Counted from the first letter of the stretch, positions 30,901-41,388 are shown. The stretch: 64,000 nucleotides of DNA from Mesobacillus zeae (GCF_003570705.1 NZ_QWVT01000009.1:1-64000); one strand, 5' to 3'. The notes: a model not told the origin generated them from the letters alone. A program made the numbers and translations.

Positions 30901-30932
30901 AAAAAACCCATCTGAATCATCAGATGGGTTTT
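30901..30932. terminator. Terminator after the chemoreceptor remnant
   Basis: AAACCCATCTGA and TCAGATGGGTTT form a perfect 12-bp stem around ATCA. Confidence 0.8.
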
Positions 30933-30989
30933 ATTGCGGATTCTGCCTCTCATTTTCAGCAGCCTTTACTTCCTTTACATTCTTTTCCC

Positions 30990-31598
30990 TCAATATACCA
31001 ATCGGTATATCAAAAATCTTTCATCTGAGTTGCGGTCATTCAGACTGGGAAGTTCTATTTCTTTCCATAGCTGAAAAGATGTTTGTGATTCCAGATAATA
31101 AATATAATCCTCGGAAGGATAGTATAAAATCAAGTGGACTTCCCGAGGCTCTTTTTCCAGCGAAATCAAGATGTTGTTAATGACTTTGGTGAATATCTGG
31201 ACCGAGAAGGGATTGAAAAAATAAAATCGGTTGTCCTTGGGGCCTATTTCAAATTCTTCTGCGAGCCCGCAATAAAAGGTGATTTTATCTTCCCCCTCTT
31301 TTACTTTCCTTGAATAATGTTCGAGGTTTTCCATGGCATCTTGGCAGAATTCTTCATTCATTTCCACTCCGAGAACGCTTGCGCGAAACATATAATGGAG
31401 CAGGAAAGCCAGTCTCCCTTTTCCGCACCCAAAATCAATGACAGTGTCACTTTCCTTCAATTGGTATTGTTCGAACAACTTTTCTAAATCAGCATATGGG
31501 GTCGGCTCATATCTGTGATAGTGAAAAGAAGAATAGAAACCATCCTGGCTTCCCCCAGTCCATATATTCAGCATCTCATCATAGCGATTTTCTTCCAT
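30990..31598 (-). CDS. Class I SAM-dependent methyltransferase
   Basis: This 202-residue protein has motif I in [15 protein letters not shown] and the acidic strand-2 end in [10 protein letters not shown]; the segment FYFFNPFS fills the motif IV position. The substrate is unknown. The ATG at 31598 follows AGGAGGG by 6 bases; a TTG seven codons upstream lies over that site. It is a single gene on the minus strand, with the 21-bp repeat array 290-400 bases upstream. Confidence 0.87.
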   Translation of the reverse strand: MEENRYDEMLNIWTGGSQDGFYSSFHYHRYEPTPYADLEKLFEQYQLKESDTVIDFGCGKGRLAFLLHYMFRASVLGVEMNEEFCQDAMENLEHYSRKVKEGEDKITFYCGLAEEFEIGPKDNRFYFFNPFSVQIFTKVINNILISLEKEPREVHLILYYPSEDYIYYLESQTSFQLWKEIELPSLNDRNSDERFLIYRLVY

Positions 31599-31837
31599 TG
31601 ATACCCTCCTGTCGGGCAAGCACTTGTTTATCTGTACTTATCATTCCATGAATAGATCAGTTTGTACATGCCTTACGGTAAATGCTTCGAAAAATAGAAT
31701 TGTATAAGATCCATTTTTTCTTAAGATAGTGGCTGTGATTCGCCGGGGTCTTGTTTTATCACCATTTTTCAGCCAATTTGCAATAAAAAAATTCCTACGC
31801 TCGAAAAACACAACAATTTTACAGTATATTTAAGAGT

Positions 31838-31849
31838 GTAACCGGTTAC
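31838..31849. promoter_or_regulatory. GTAACCGGTTAC palindrome
   Basis: A perfect 12-bp palindrome in the long gap between the methyltransferase and the DHA2 pump. It could be an operator of LacI type; there is no further support. Confidence 0.3.
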
Positions 31850-31888
31850 CGGACTGCAATTTCATCAGCCTAAAATTTCTAAAAATAG

Positions 31889-31999
31889 ATATTCCTAATT
31901 ACGACGGATATATTCCCGGTAAACTCCTTTATATTCCGAATCACATGCGGTATATTCCCAATTAGCGCAACTATATTCCAAGTAGCTGTATCAAGTTCC
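31889..31999. repeat. 21-bp tandem array with invariant ATATTCC
   Basis: ATATTCC starts at 31889, 31910, 31931, 31952 and 31973, an exact 21-bp period; a degenerate sixth unit (AAGTTCC) starts at 31993. The other 14 positions vary but tend to nAATtA. Strict phase with a conserved heptamer suggests repeated protein binding on one DNA face. No gene is seen across 31599-32041. Confidence 0.9.
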
Positions 32000-32041
32000 T
32001 ACAATTGTTTTTATAAGGAAACACCATCTTTCCTCAACATA

Positions 32042-32079
32042 ATAAAAGCCCATCCTTTTTCTTATGGATGGACTTTTAT
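32042..32079 (-). terminator. Terminator of the DHA2 pump gene
   Basis: AAAAGcCCATCC and GGATGGaCTTTT form the stem, with T-rich sequence on the minus-strand side. Confidence 0.7.
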
Positions 32080-32082
32080 CCG

Positions 32083-33600
32083 CTACTCGCCTGTACCGCT
32101 GTGCACAGTTTTTACTGCAATTGGCTCTTCTGCCTGATTTGCCCGTTTGATAAAGAAGGCTAGGACAAAAGCTACAACAGCTATTCCAGTGGCGACAAAG
32201 AATGCCTCATTGATGCCTTCAAGAGTCGCTTTCATGATGATCTGCTGTTTCATTTCAGCCATGGCTGCTGCAGTCGGCTGGCTGCCAGCTGCCGATTCCA
32301 TCGCGGATTTTGTCATTTCCCCAATATGCGTCTCTGTACGGTTCGTCATAATCGAGACTAACAGCGCCGTTCCGATCGCTCCGGATACTTGGTTCATCGT
32401 ATTATTCATAGCCGTTCCATGCGGATATAATTTCGTAGGTAATTGATTAAGCCCGTTTGTTGAAACAGGCATCATAACCATGGACATCCCAAGGCTCCTC
32501 ACAGAGTAAATCATGATTAAGTGCATATACGAAGTTTCCAGGGTAAGCTGGCTGAATTCGTATGTGGTGACCACAATGATTGCCAAGCCCAGCACTGCAA
32601 GGACTCTTCCGCCAATCTTGTCGAACAGCTTTCCTGTAACAGGGGACATGACAGCCATCAAAATCGCTCCTGGCAGCATCAGAAGCCCTGCATCCATTGG
32701 TGAAATTCCCCGTAAGTTTTGTGTGTATATAGGAAGAAGAAGCATACCCGAAAACATGGCCATATTCACTGACATGGAAATGGCCGAGGATAATGCGAAC
32801 ATCGGATATTTGTATACCTTAAAATTCAGCATCGGCAATGGCTGGTTGATCTGGCGGATAATGAAAAGGACCAGGAAGACAACGCCAAGAATAATCGTTC
32901 CGTATACCTCGAAGCTGTCCCAGCCCTTGCTTCCAGCCGAGCTAAACCCATAAAGAATTCCGCCAAAAGCCACGCTCGACATTAGCAGTGACACTAAATC
33001 AAGACGGAGATCCTGCTTTTCTTTTATATCTTTTAATTTAAAGAAGCCAACCAGCAATATAATAATGGCAATTGGTGTTACAAAGTGGAACAGCATTCTC
33101 CAGTCATAATGCTCAATAATCCATCCTGAAAGAGTTGGGCCGATGGCTGGTGCGAACATAAGGATTAGACCGAAAAAGCCCATCGCCACTCCTCGTTTTT
33201 CAATCGGGAAACTCACCAGCATGACATTCATCAAAACAGGCATCAAAATGGCCGATCCGGAAGCCTGGAGCATACGTCCTGACAGCAGTACCGAGAATAC
33301 ATCGGCACTCCCTGCCAAAACAGTTCCAATGGTGAACAAGCACATCGCTGCCAAAAATAAATTCCGGACCGAATATTTTTGAATCAAGAAGGCGGTCGTC
33401 GGAATCAAAATCCCGTTCACCAGCATAAATCCAGTAGTCAGCCACTGAACTGTTGATGGACCTATTTTCAGGTCTGCCATGATGGAAGGCAGAGCGATAT
33501 TCAATAATGTATTATTTAAAAAAGCAATAAAAGCGCCGACCATTAAAACGGCAATTACACCGTACGGCGGCCGGACATCTTTTTTTACGGTATGTTCCAT
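32083..33600 (-). CDS. DHA2-family (EmrB/QacA, LmrB-like) drug:H+ antiporter
   Basis: This 505-residue protein has about 14 transmembrane helices and the motifs of 14-helix MFS exporters: LNIALPSIMADL in helix 1, LTTGFMLVNGILIPTTAFL and the motif C region GPTLSGWII. Such pumps export hydrophobic drugs. GGAGGAG lies 5 bases before the ATG at 33600; ten upstream codons are not needed. It is divergent from a TetR-family gene with shared operators, which suggests repression by that protein and induction by a pump substrate. Confidence 0.92.
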   Translation of the reverse strand: MEHTVKKDVRPPYGVIAVLMVGAFIAFLNNTLLNIALPSIMADLKIGPSTVQWLTTGFMLVNGILIPTTAFLIQKYSVRNLFLAAMCLFTIGTVLAGSADVFSVLLSGRMLQASGSAILMPVLMNVMLVSFPIEKRGVAMGFFGLILMFAPAIGPTLSGWIIEHYDWRMLFHFVTPIAIIILLVGFFKLKDIKEKQDLRLDLVSLLMSSVAFGGILYGFSSAGSKGWDSFEVYGTIILGVVFLVLFIIRQINQPLPMLNFKVYKYPMFALSSAISMSVNMAMFSGMLLLPIYTQNLRGISPMDAGLLMLPGAILMAVMSPVTGKLFDKIGGRVLAVLGLAIIVVTTYEFSQLTLETSYMHLIMIYSVRSLGMSMVMMPVSTNGLNQLPTKLYPHGTAMNNTMNQVSGAIGTALLVSIMTNRTETHIGEMTKSAMESAAGSQPTAAAMAEMKQQIIMKATLEGINEAFFVATGIAVVAFVLAFFIKRANQAEEPIAVKTVHSGTGE

Positions 33601-33664
33601 ATATTCTCCTCCTGTATACTTCGAGTTCATTATTTTATACCATCGTTATACGCAAACACTATAA

Positions 33665-33739
33665 TATACTATCAGTATAATTTTTTCAATCATAAAAAAC
33701 CTATATTATTAAGGTTTGTGTATTAACAAAATATAGGTT
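33665..33739. promoter_or_regulatory. Operators between the pump and its TetR gene
   Basis: TATACT-ATC-AGTATA (33665-33679) lies in the pump promoter region. AACCTATATT (33698-33707) and AATATAGGTT (33730-33739) are perfect inverted arms near the TetR promoter. They are plausible binding sites for the adjacent repressor. Confidence 0.6.
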
Positions 33740-33785
33740 AGTATAAATATTAGACTCACAGTCCAATTTATTCAAAGGTGATTAT

Positions 33786-34691
33786 ATGAACGATAGAAAG
33801 CATCATGTTATCAAAATGGCCCACCAATTATTTATCGAGAAAGGCTTCCAGGCCACTTCAATCCAGGATATCCTTGACTACAGCGGAATATCCAAAGGGA
33901 CTTTTTACAATTATTTTTCGTCCAAAAATGAATTGCTGATGGCCCTCTTTAAAAAAATTTATAAACAGCTTGAGCAGGATCGAAATGAGCTGCTTGTCGG
34001 CCAGGATCATGCTGATATAAATATCTTTGCACAACAGATGGAATTAAATTTAAAAACGAACAGGACAAATAAGCTGATCACTCTTTTCGAAGAAGTCATC
34101 TTCTCCAATGATCCCGATCTGAACCAGTTTATCAAAAGAGGACACCTTATGATGCTTCGCTGGCTGTATCAGCGCTTCTTGGATATCTTTGGCGAGGAAA
34201 AACAGCCTTATTTGCTCGACGCTGCCATCATGTTCCTTGGTATTCTCCAGCACCAGCTGAAGTACAACGCCCTGGCGCACGGCGGAAATACTGACTACCG
34301 CAGAATTGTACGCTACAGCGTGAAGCGAATCGTGAAAATCGTCGAAGAAGTCGCAGCCTCTGGGGAACAGCTTCTCCAGCCAGCCATTATGGAACAGTGG
34401 CTTCCTGACAACAGCAATTCCCGCCAGGCGTTACAGCGAAAAATTCATCATGCTACATTGCAGCTTAAAAAAGATTCCAACCACCATGTTCAACAGGCGA
34501 AATACAATGAACTGCTCGATTTTCTGCAGGACGAGCTTCTTCATACGAAGCACCCAAGGAAATTCCTTATTGGAAGCACTCTTTCAGCACTTGAATCAGG
34601 AAAACACGGCCTGAATAAAGACCACTTGCAGCAGCTGAAAATGCTGATTGCTGATTATTACAAAGTGCTTGAGGAGACGCAGGAACAATAG
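33786..34691 (+). CDS. TetR-family regulator of the adjacent pump
   Basis: This 301-residue protein has the TetR helix-turn-helix at the start (FIEKGFQATSIQDILDYSGISKGTFYNYFSSKNELL). The ligand-binding region runs to about 190; the remaining 100 helical residues are longer than in a typical TetR protein (about 200) and have no recognised domain. AAAGGTG precedes the ATG. Divergent placement with the DHA2 pump indicates local repression. Confidence 0.9.
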   Translation: MNDRKHHVIKMAHQLFIEKGFQATSIQDILDYSGISKGTFYNYFSSKNELLMALFKKIYKQLEQDRNELLVGQDHADINIFAQQMELNLKTNRTNKLITLFEEVIFSNDPDLNQFIKRGHLMMLRWLYQRFLDIFGEEKQPYLLDAAIMFLGILQHQLKYNALAHGGNTDYRRIVRYSVKRIVKIVEEVAASGEQLLQPAIMEQWLPDNSNSRQALQRKIHHATLQLKKDSNHHVQQAKYNELLDFLQDELLHTKHPRKFLIGSTLSALESGKHGLNKDHLQQLKMLIADYYKVLEETQEQ

Positions 34692-34725
34692 CTGGCATTA
34701 TTTCAGCATGTACCCGTTTCAATGT

Positions 34726-34777
34726 AAAAAAAACCCCGGCCCTACTGCTATTGACAGCGGCCGAGGTTTTTTTTTAT
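34726..34777. terminator. Bidirectional terminator
   Basis: AAAAAACCCCGGCC and GGCCGAGGTTTTTTTT form the stem between the convergent tetR and msr genes. Confidence 0.75.
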
Positions 34778-34789
34778 ATTAAATAGTCT

Positions 34790-35734
34790 TTACAAGTCTT
34801 CCTGCTCCATTCTTGTTCCGAACATAGACAGGAATTCCCTGTATCCTTCTACCTCAAGACGGTCTTTCGGTACAAATCTGAGGGCGGACGAATTGATGCA
34901 ATAGCGAGCCTTGTCAAGTCCAGGCCCATCGTCAAATACATGGCCGAGATGGGAATCCGAACCCTTTGCCCGCACTTCTATCCTTCGCATTCCATGGCTT
35001 GTGTCAAAACTTTCCGCAATCTCCTGACGGCGCAAAGGCTTTGTAAAGCTTGGCCAGCCACAGCCCGCATCATATTTATCAATTGAACTGAACAGCGGCT
35101 CCCCTGAGATGATGTCTACATAAATACCGTCCTTGAAATGATCCCAAAACTCGTTCAGGAAAGGAGGCTCCGTCGCATTCTTTCTTGTGACTTCATACTG
35201 CAGCGGAGTTAGTTCTATGCGCAGCTGTTCATCGCTTTTCCGCGGTTTCCAGGTCTCCCTGATAAACCTCGCCCTGCCAGACCCTTCCCTGTAAAGATTA
35301 TAATGGAAAGGATTTTTTTGATAATAATGCTGTTGCTTTTCCTCTGCTCTCTGAAAGCTAGCTGCGGGAAGAATTTCCGTCACAAGCTCTTTGGAGAATT
35401 TTCCACTTGCTTTCAGTTCAGTTAAAGAAGCCTCCGCAGCAGCCTTTTGCGCCTTGTTATGATAGAAAATAGCTGTACGGTAACGATTTCCCCGGTCAGT
35501 AAACTGACCTCCGGCATCTGTCGGGTCAATTTGCTGCCAATACAGCTTTAGCAGCTTTTCATATGGAATGACGGACGGATCAAACAAAATCAGCACAGCC
35601 TCATAACGATCGTCCGGGCCATCGGCATAGCCTGACACAATTTCCTTTATGCCAGACAGGCCGTCAAACGGAGGCACCATGCACCAGAAGCAGCCTCCGG
35701 CAAAAACAGCTCTTTCAGCATTGTCTCCCATCAT
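34790..35734 (-). CDS. msrAB: Fused MsrA-MsrB with internal deletion in MsrA
   Basis: This 314-residue protein joins MsrA (residues about 8-160, GGCFWC) to MsrB (about 170-305, CGWPSF and RYCINSSAL), which reduce the S and R forms of methionine sulfoxide. In the MsrA half, the segment normally reading GGH..NPTY..VC...TGHxEAV is shortened: [14 protein letters not shown] lacks about 13 residues, including the conserved GGH and TGH. The frame is intact, so the deletion is either tolerated or has inactivated MsrA while MsrB survives. AAGGGGGG precedes the ATG. Confidence 0.9.
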   Translation of the reverse strand: MMGDNAERAVFAGGCFWCMVPPFDGLSGIKEIVSGYADGPDDRYEAVLILFDPSVIPYEKLLKLYWQQIDPTDAGGQFTDRGNRYRTAIFYHNKAQKAAAEASLTELKASGKFSKELVTEILPAASFQRAEEKQQHYYQKNPFHYNLYREGSGRARFIRETWKPRKSDEQLRIELTPLQYEVTRKNATEPPFLNEFWDHFKDGIYVDIISGEPLFSSIDKYDAGCGWPSFTKPLRRQEIAESFDTSHGMRRIEVRAKGSDSHLGHVFDDGPGLDKARYCINSSALRFVPKDRLEVEGYREFLSMFGTRMEQEDL

Positions 35735-35788
35735 CCTTGCCCCCCTTAAAAGCCGGCGTCCTCGCCACTAAATTTGGAGATGACTCTT

Positions 35789-36874
35789 TTAACTTTCAAC
35801 TAAGACTTTAGACGATTTTTCCAGCATAGCATTCATTCCTTCAATTTCTTCCTCTAATTCAGCCTCCATTTGCCTGAAAGCTTTTGACAGAGATGCCGCG
35901 CTGACTCCATAGTCTTCAGCAAGATCTTTTTGCGTATGGAAACTCATTCCCGGAATATTCATTTCAAGAAAATACTGGAGCCCGGCCGCATACACTGCAG
36001 CCTTTCGGATGGATGGCTTTGTCCTTTGACAATATAAATTCCAAATCATTGTCCCTGCACTTTCAAGCGCATCGGAAATACCCTCCAGACTCTTAATGTT
36101 GCGGCTGAATAATTCCACTACCTCCTGATAAACAGGGCTTTCCCAGACAAATCCTTCCACGTTAACTTCCTCAGCAGCAAGCGGCTGTGAAATCAAAAGA
36201 TTGATGATGGATGGGTATTCCACTGTCAAGAACTCCGTAAAGTTTTCCATTCCACTGTTTTTGAACATTGCCGTGAGAGTTCCTAATAAACTGGAGGCTT
36301 CTTCTGGAAGGAGGTCCAGGGCAAATCTCATGTAGGAATAATAGTTTCCATACGGGAGCAGGAAGCCAAATAGCATGAGCCCCTCTTTCATTTCCGATTC
36401 TTCAAAAAGTACCCTTACCTTTTTGATTTCCTTTGTGGCGAAATCTTCAACTTCAATCCACTCATGATCAATTATCTTTGTAATCGTTACAAAGCTTGGA
36501 GGTGTATCTTTCCATTTCTCAAGCTGGACCATCGTTGATGGCCTTACCTTGTTGCTCTTGCGCTTTTCCTCGATAAACTGTTCAGCCAGTGTACTGGTAC
36601 TGTGAGGCTGATGGAAAGTAAACCAGATAACCAGCAGGAAAGACACGAACCTTTCTACTTCTGTATTTTCAATTTGGCTGAGGGTAGTCTTGTCCGCTAA
36701 TTTTTGATAAATCGTATCAGGATCATTTTTGCCTATATAGTCGAATAGCTGCTCCTGAAGCTGGTCAAGTTCTGGACCAATAACAGTGTTGAGCGAAACC
36801 ACTTTATTCATGCAGCACTTCTTATATTTTTTTCCGCTGCCGCAAGGACATTGGTCGTTTCTTCCTATATTCAT
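35789..36874 (-). CDS. SEC-C zinc-finger protein with C-terminal helix-turn-helix
   Basis: This 361-residue protein begins with the SEC-C motif RNDQCPCGSGKKYKKCC, a zinc ribbon also found at the end of SecA. About 280 helical residues of no known family follow, and near the C-terminus TQKDLAEDYGVSAASLSKAFRQM looks like a DNA-binding helix-turn-helix. It may be a regulator; this is inference. AGAAGGGAG precedes the ATG. The msrAB gene lies 54 bases downstream on the same strand. Confidence 0.78.
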   Translation of the reverse strand: MNIGRNDQCPCGSGKKYKKCCMNKVVSLNTVIGPELDQLQEQLFDYIGKNDPDTIYQKLADKTTLSQIENTEVERFVSFLLVIWFTFHQPHSTSTLAEQFIEEKRKSNKVRPSTMVQLEKWKDTPPSFVTITKIIDHEWIEVEDFATKEIKKVRVLFEESEMKEGLMLFGFLLPYGNYYSYMRFALDLLPEEASSLLGTLTAMFKNSGMENFTEFLTVEYPSIINLLISQPLAAEEVNVEGFVWESPVYQEVVELFSRNIKSLEGISDALESAGTMIWNLYCQRTKPSIRKAAVYAAGLQYFLEMNIPGMSFHTQKDLAEDYGVSAASLSKAFRQMEAELEEEIEGMNAMLEKSSKVLVES

Positions 36875-37049
36875 TGTATCCTTCTCCCTTCTAACAGAAC
36901 TATATTACATCTTTTTCACTTGAAATTGAACCCTTCCAACATTCTGTCATTCTGTTAACCTACCAAACATTACGCCACAAAGCCTATTTCTCATGCTAAA
37001 AATACGACACAATTTCGCCGGCAAAAAAAGATTATTTCTATTTTCCCCT

Positions 37050-37075
37050 TAAATGTGAAAAGAAATGAACGATAT
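37050..37075 (+). promoter_or_regulatory. SigD-type flagellar/chemotaxis promoter
   Basis: TAAA, 14 bases, then AACGATAT matches the SigD pattern TAAA-N15-GCCGATAT with two changes. It lies 56 bases before a chemoreceptor gene, a usual SigD target. Confidence 0.7.
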
Positions 37076-37130
37076 ATACAAAGTACCAACAGTGCATTCT
37101 ACTATATAAAGGAAAGGCAGGATCATCAGG

Positions 37131-39122
37131 ATGAACACAAGAAAAACCGAAATGCAAAAAAACAAGTTCACAATGACTATCAAAAGAAAGCTGATTATCT
37201 CCTTATTAGCGCTATTGATCATACCAACATTGACAGTAGGGTTCATGTCTTACAATAAAGCCGCTAATGAAATTGATAAGTCAACCTTAGCCAGCGCTAC
37301 GGAAAGTGTTAAAGTACTGGATCAAATCTTGAGTAATAGTCTTGAACCAAAAATGGCTGACGCGTATTACTTTGCGAATAAGATAGACCGAACCTCATAT
37401 AGCGGAGACAAAAAAGAAGAAGCCATTAATTCCTTAAAAGAGTATTACGCACTCCATCCGGAAATTGTCGCGATTTATGTTGGAACAGAGAAAGGAGAAA
37501 TGCTCCGTGCTCCTGCTAAACAATATGACCCTGGATACGATCCAAGAAAGCGGCCATGGTATACATTTGCCATGGAGAACAAAGGAGATACTGTAATCAC
37601 TGAACCATATTTAGGTGCATCCACTGGAAGCGTATTGGTCACAGTTGCGCAGACCGTCAAAGACGGTTCCGGAGTCATAGCGATTGACCTTAACATGGAC
37701 GCCATTAAGGAGTCAGCCGATGACATAAAAATTGGCAAAAAGGGATATCCTTTTGTTGTTAGTGTTGAAGGGAATTATATAGTCCACCCTACTGAACCAG
37801 CTGGTAAAAAAAGCAAAATGTTCACCCATTCAATGCTAGGAAAAGACCACGCTATTCATTCTTTTAAATATAAAGAACAGTCTAAGAAACTTACTTTTGT
37901 AACTAATAAGATTACAGGATGGAAAATTGTTGGATTGATGGATGTGTCAGAAGCCAAGGATCAGGCCAAACCTATCCTTTACACCACGCTCATTGTAGTA
38001 GGAATTTTCATCGTGATTGGCGTCCTTATTTCGTATATGACGGTTCTATCGATCACGAAACCGTTAAAGGCCTTGGCCGAGTTGACCGACAAGGTGAGCA
38101 AAGGCGATTTGACGGAGAAGTTCGACAATGGCAGAGGCGATGAAATCGGACTCCTTGGAAAGAGCTTTAACACGATGATTGATTCCTTGAGGGACTTGAT
38201 TCGCCATGTAAGCGAAAAGTCGCATGCTCTGGCTTCTTCCTCCGAACAGCTGAATGCAAGCTCTGAACAAAACAACTCGGCAACAGAGCAGGTGGCAACT
38301 GCTATCCAGCAGGTGGCAGCAGGCACCGAAAAACAAACAGATATGGCGGCTGAAAGCGCCCATGTTGTCAGGGAAATGTCTACAGGGCTCGTATCCATTT
38401 TGGAAAACGCTGAAAATGTCTCAAGGACATCTGTTGAAGCAGCCGAAATTGTTAAGAGTGGCGAAGGGGCCATCACGCACTCCATTCAGCAGATGACAAA
38501 TATACATGACACTGTAAACGACCTTGGTAGAGTAGTCCATACACTTGGTGAACGCTCCCACGAAATCAGCAAGATCATTGACGTCATCTCTGAAATTGCC
38601 GGGCAGACGAACCTGCTGGCATTGAATGCCGCCATTGAAGCAGCAAGGGCTGGGGAACAAGGAAAAGGATTCGCCGTCGTTGCCGATGAAGTAAGGAAGC
38701 TTGCGGAACAATCCGCGAAAGCGACCGAAACCATCCGTAGTTTAATTTCTTCAATTCAAGTCGAAACAGGTGCTGCGGTCGATGCGATGAACAAAGGAAC
38801 CGACGAGGTGGAAAAAGGAATTACTGTTGTAAACGAAGCTGGTATTTCATTTAAAAAAATACAGGAATTCGTCGATGCCGTCAGTTCCCAAATACAGAAT
38901 GTCGCTGCCTCTGTCCAGCAAATGAACCGGGGCACAGAACAAGTTGTAGAAATGGTCACCGGGATGGATGAAATCTCGCAAAAGACTGCCCATGAAACCC
39001 AGGAAGTATCGGCAGCAACCGAAGAACAGCTCGCATCCATGCAGGAGATTGCTGCATCTGCAGAATCACTTGCTAATATGGCAGAGGAGCTGCAGGATTC
39101 CATCAGCAGCTTTAAAATTTAG
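37131..39122 (+). CDS. Methyl-accepting chemotaxis protein with dCACHE sensor
   Basis: This 663-residue receptor has a transmembrane helix (about 20-42), an extracytoplasmic double-CACHE domain (about 45-275; [23 protein letters not shown] is typical), a second helix (about 282-305), HAMP (306-360) and a long signalling coiled coil with the tip [41 protein letters not shown] (quoted in part in the family). Length and layout match B. subtilis McpA/TlpA. The ligand cannot be told, although dCACHE receptors often bind amino acids. It is likely driven by SigD. Confidence 0.94.
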   Translation: MNTRKTEMQKNKFTMTIKRKLIISLLALLIIPTLTVGFMSYNKAANEIDKSTLASATESVKVLDQILSNSLEPKMADAYYFANKIDRTSYSGDKKEEAINSLKEYYALHPEIVAIYVGTEKGEMLRAPAKQYDPGYDPRKRPWYTFAMENKGDTVITEPYLGASTGSVLVTVAQTVKDGSGVIAIDLNMDAIKESADDIKIGKKGYPFVVSVEGNYIVHPTEPAGKKSKMFTHSMLGKDHAIHSFKYKEQSKKLTFVTNKITGWKIVGLMDVSEAKDQAKPILYTTLIVVGIFIVIGVLISYMTVLSITKPLKALAELTDKVSKGDLTEKFDNGRGDEIGLLGKSFNTMIDSLRDLIRHVSEKSHALASSSEQLNASSEQNNSATEQVATAIQQVAAGTEKQTDMAAESAHVVREMSTGLVSILENAENVSRTSVEAAEIVKSGEGAITHSIQQMTNIHDTVNDLGRVVHTLGERSHEISKIIDVISEIAGQTNLLALNAAIEAARAGEQGKGFAVVADEVRKLAEQSAKATETIRSLISSIQVETGAAVDAMNKGTDEVEKGITVVNEAGISFKKIQEFVDAVSSQIQNVAASVQQMNRGTEQVVEMVTGMDEISQKTAHETQEVSAATEEQLASMQEIAASAESLANMAEELQDSISSFKI

Positions 39123-39157
39123 CATAAGGATCGTTTTGATCATTAAGGCTGCAAACG

Positions 39158-39198
39158 AAAAAAACTCCCAAAGGGACTGTACCCTTTGGGAGTTTTTT
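39158..39198. terminator. Bidirectional terminator
   Basis: AAAAAACTCCCAAAGGG and CCCTTTGGGAGTTTTTT form a perfect 17-bp stem around ACTGTA, between convergent genes. Confidence 0.88.
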
Positions 39199-39201
39199 GT
39201 T

Positions 39202-41388
39202 TTATTGACAGCTTTTCTCTTCCTGCACTTTTAATGGCCACAGGCTGTATTTCCCTAGTTTCACCATGATGGCAGGAACTAGTACGGTACGGATCAGAAA
39301 TGTATCGATCAGAACCCCGATTGCCACCGTTGCACCAAACATATACAGCTCCATGATTGGCTGGGTGACCAAGACCCCGAAAGTAGCAGCAAGAATGAGG
39401 CCGGCTGACGAGATTACACCGCCAGTATGGGCAAGCCCCTCTTCGATTGCTTTTTTGATTGGGTAACGTCTTGCTTCTTCCTTGATTCTTGAAATCAGCA
39501 TGATATTATAATCCACACCGAGCGCAACCAGGAAGATAAACGAATATAATGGAATCCTGTAGCTGATTTCTTCAAAGCCAAAGATCTTATCAAAAATAAG
39601 GGAGCCCGTTCCAAGCGCCGTAAAATATGAAAAGATAATCGTGAGAATCATATACAATGGTGCTATATAGGATTTCGTCTGGATAAACAGCAGAACAGTG
39701 ATCAAAATAGTGATCAATGTGACCAGCACCCATGTATCACGGCTATTGGCTTCTCTCGTATCAAGTTGTTTCGCCGTTTCACCTGAGTAGTAAAGCTTGG
39801 CCCCTTCGAGACCAGCATCTTCAACAATTTTGCCGGAATCCTCGCGAAGCTGTGATAATTCATTCAATGCAGCCTTCTCATAAGGGCTGCCTTTAAACGT
39901 CAACGTCAGCTTTGCTTCTGTCCCGTCTTCCGAAAGCCAGGTATTCTGCATCGGTCCGTTCTGAGCAGACAATTCAGGTGTAACTGACGCAACACCTTCA
40001 TGATCCAGCAGTTCTTCCCTCAGCTTCTTTATATCACTGCTTTCAAGCTGATCTTTCCCCTCAACAATTACTGTAGCGGGAGCCAGATCGCCAGGAGAAA
40101 AGTTATCTTCAAGAATATGGTATCCTTGACGGGACTGAATATCATCAGGGAACGATTTGATCAAGTTAAATGAATATTGGACGTTCAGCGTATTCAAAGC
40201 GAGGAGCAACAATGGGATGAACACGATTAATGCGCCAACAATCGGCCGTTTGACAACATTTTTTGCGAGCTTTTCCCAAATAGTCGCGCTTCCTTTTGCA
40301 GCAGATCCAACTTTCGGGATAATCGGCCAGAAAGATTTCCTTCCAAGCAGGACAAACAATGCTGGAAGTAGAGTCAGGCCACCCAGCAGGATCAGGACCA
40401 TCGCAATTGAAAAGACAGGTGCGAAGTTGCGGTATGGCTCATAGATGGCAGCAAACAGAACAAGCATGGAAGCCAATACCGTACTGCCGCTGAAGAAAAT
40501 CGGCTCAGTTACTTCCTCCATACAGCGTTTCATCGCTACATACTTATTCTCTTCTTTTCTCAATTCTTCCCTGAACCGTGAAAGAATGAGCAATGCATAA
40601 TCCGTTAATGCAGCAAACAATAGAATGGACATGATAGAAAGCGATTGGCTCTCAATCCCCATTCCTCCCTCTCCAAACAAACCGATCGTCTTATTGACAA
40701 CCTCGTAAACAATTCCGGCTGCAATCAGCGGAACAATGGAAAGGATAGGCGACCTGTAGATGAGAATCAACAGGACAAAAATCAAACCGACGGTTCCCAG
40801 TAGCAAAACGATATCGGCATTAGAGAAAATTGAAATCATGTCGGAAACGATACCGGCAGGACCAGTAATTTTCAAACTAACAGCATCTGCTGCTTTCAGT
40901 TCATCTTTCCCGAGTTTCTCCAAATCCTTAATCGTTTCGTTGATGACTTCTCTTTCAAGGTTGTCCTTCAGGCTGACAGGCAAAAGAACCGTTGTTTTAT
41001 TTTCAGAAACAAACGAGGTTTTTGCCACTGGCGGCATTTTATAAAGAGGGACGACTTTTTTTACAGCAGCTATTTTTTCGTCCTCTATCTTCTTGCTGAC
41101 GCCGTCAATGATTTTCATTTCCTCTTGCGTCAAAGCCGTTTTCTTATTGAATACCAATATGGCAGGTGTACCTTTTTCATCAGGAAAATACTCGTAAACT
41201 TTCTTTTCGGCAATCAGTGATTTTGCATCGCTTGGCAGGCCTGTTGCATTGATGCTTGTCGCGAACTCTTTTGCACTTGGGGCAAAGCCGCCAAGAAGGA
41301 CGGATGCCAAAACCCATATGGCCAGTGTCCATTTCGCTCCTTTTTTGGAGCTTGCCAAAGAGGTTAATTTTTTCATGACTGTGAGCAT
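39202..41388 (-). CDS. MMPL/RND-family exporter (YdfJ-like)
   Basis: This 728-residue membrane protein has the two-fold RND layout: one helix, a large extracytoplasmic loop (about 35-170), five helices, then a second helix, loop and five helices. The segment LALGVDYNIMLISRIKEEARR is the MMPL signature, mirrored by LFAALTDYALLILSRFREELR in the first half. Such proteins export lipids or drugs. The ATG follows AGAGGG by 6 bases. It lies 51 bases behind a small four-helix protein on the same strand. Confidence 0.9.
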   Translation of the reverse strand: MLTVMKKLTSLASSKKGAKWTLAIWVLASVLLGGFAPSAKEFATSINATGLPSDAKSLIAEKKVYEYFPDEKGTPAILVFNKKTALTQEEMKIIDGVSKKIEDEKIAAVKKVVPLYKMPPVAKTSFVSENKTTVLLPVSLKDNLEREVINETIKDLEKLGKDELKAADAVSLKITGPAGIVSDMISIFSNADIVLLLGTVGLIFVLLILIYRSPILSIVPLIAAGIVYEVVNKTIGLFGEGGMGIESQSLSIMSILLFAALTDYALLILSRFREELRKEENKYVAMKRCMEEVTEPIFFSGSTVLASMLVLFAAIYEPYRNFAPVFSIAMVLILLGGLTLLPALFVLLGRKSFWPIIPKVGSAAKGSATIWEKLAKNVVKRPIVGALIVFIPLLLLALNTLNVQYSFNLIKSFPDDIQSRQGYHILEDNFSPGDLAPATVIVEGKDQLESSDIKKLREELLDHEGVASVTPELSAQNGPMQNTWLSEDGTEAKLTLTFKGSPYEKAALNELSQLREDSGKIVEDAGLEGAKLYYSGETAKQLDTREANSRDTWVLVTLITILITVLLFIQTKSYIAPLYMILTIIFSYFTALGTGSLIFDKIFGFEEISYRIPLYSFIFLVALGVDYNIMLISRIKEEARRYPIKKAIEEGLAHTGGVISSAGLILAATFGVLVTQPIMELYMFGATVAIGVLIDTFLIRTVLVPAIMVKLGKYSLWPLKVQEEKSCQ

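Noticed and set aside
31889-31999. CRISPR array or coding heptad repeats (IFPIxxx)
   Set aside because: A 7-bp conserved block with 14-bp fill is too short for CRISPR; the open frame has no start or SD and follows from the 21-bp period.
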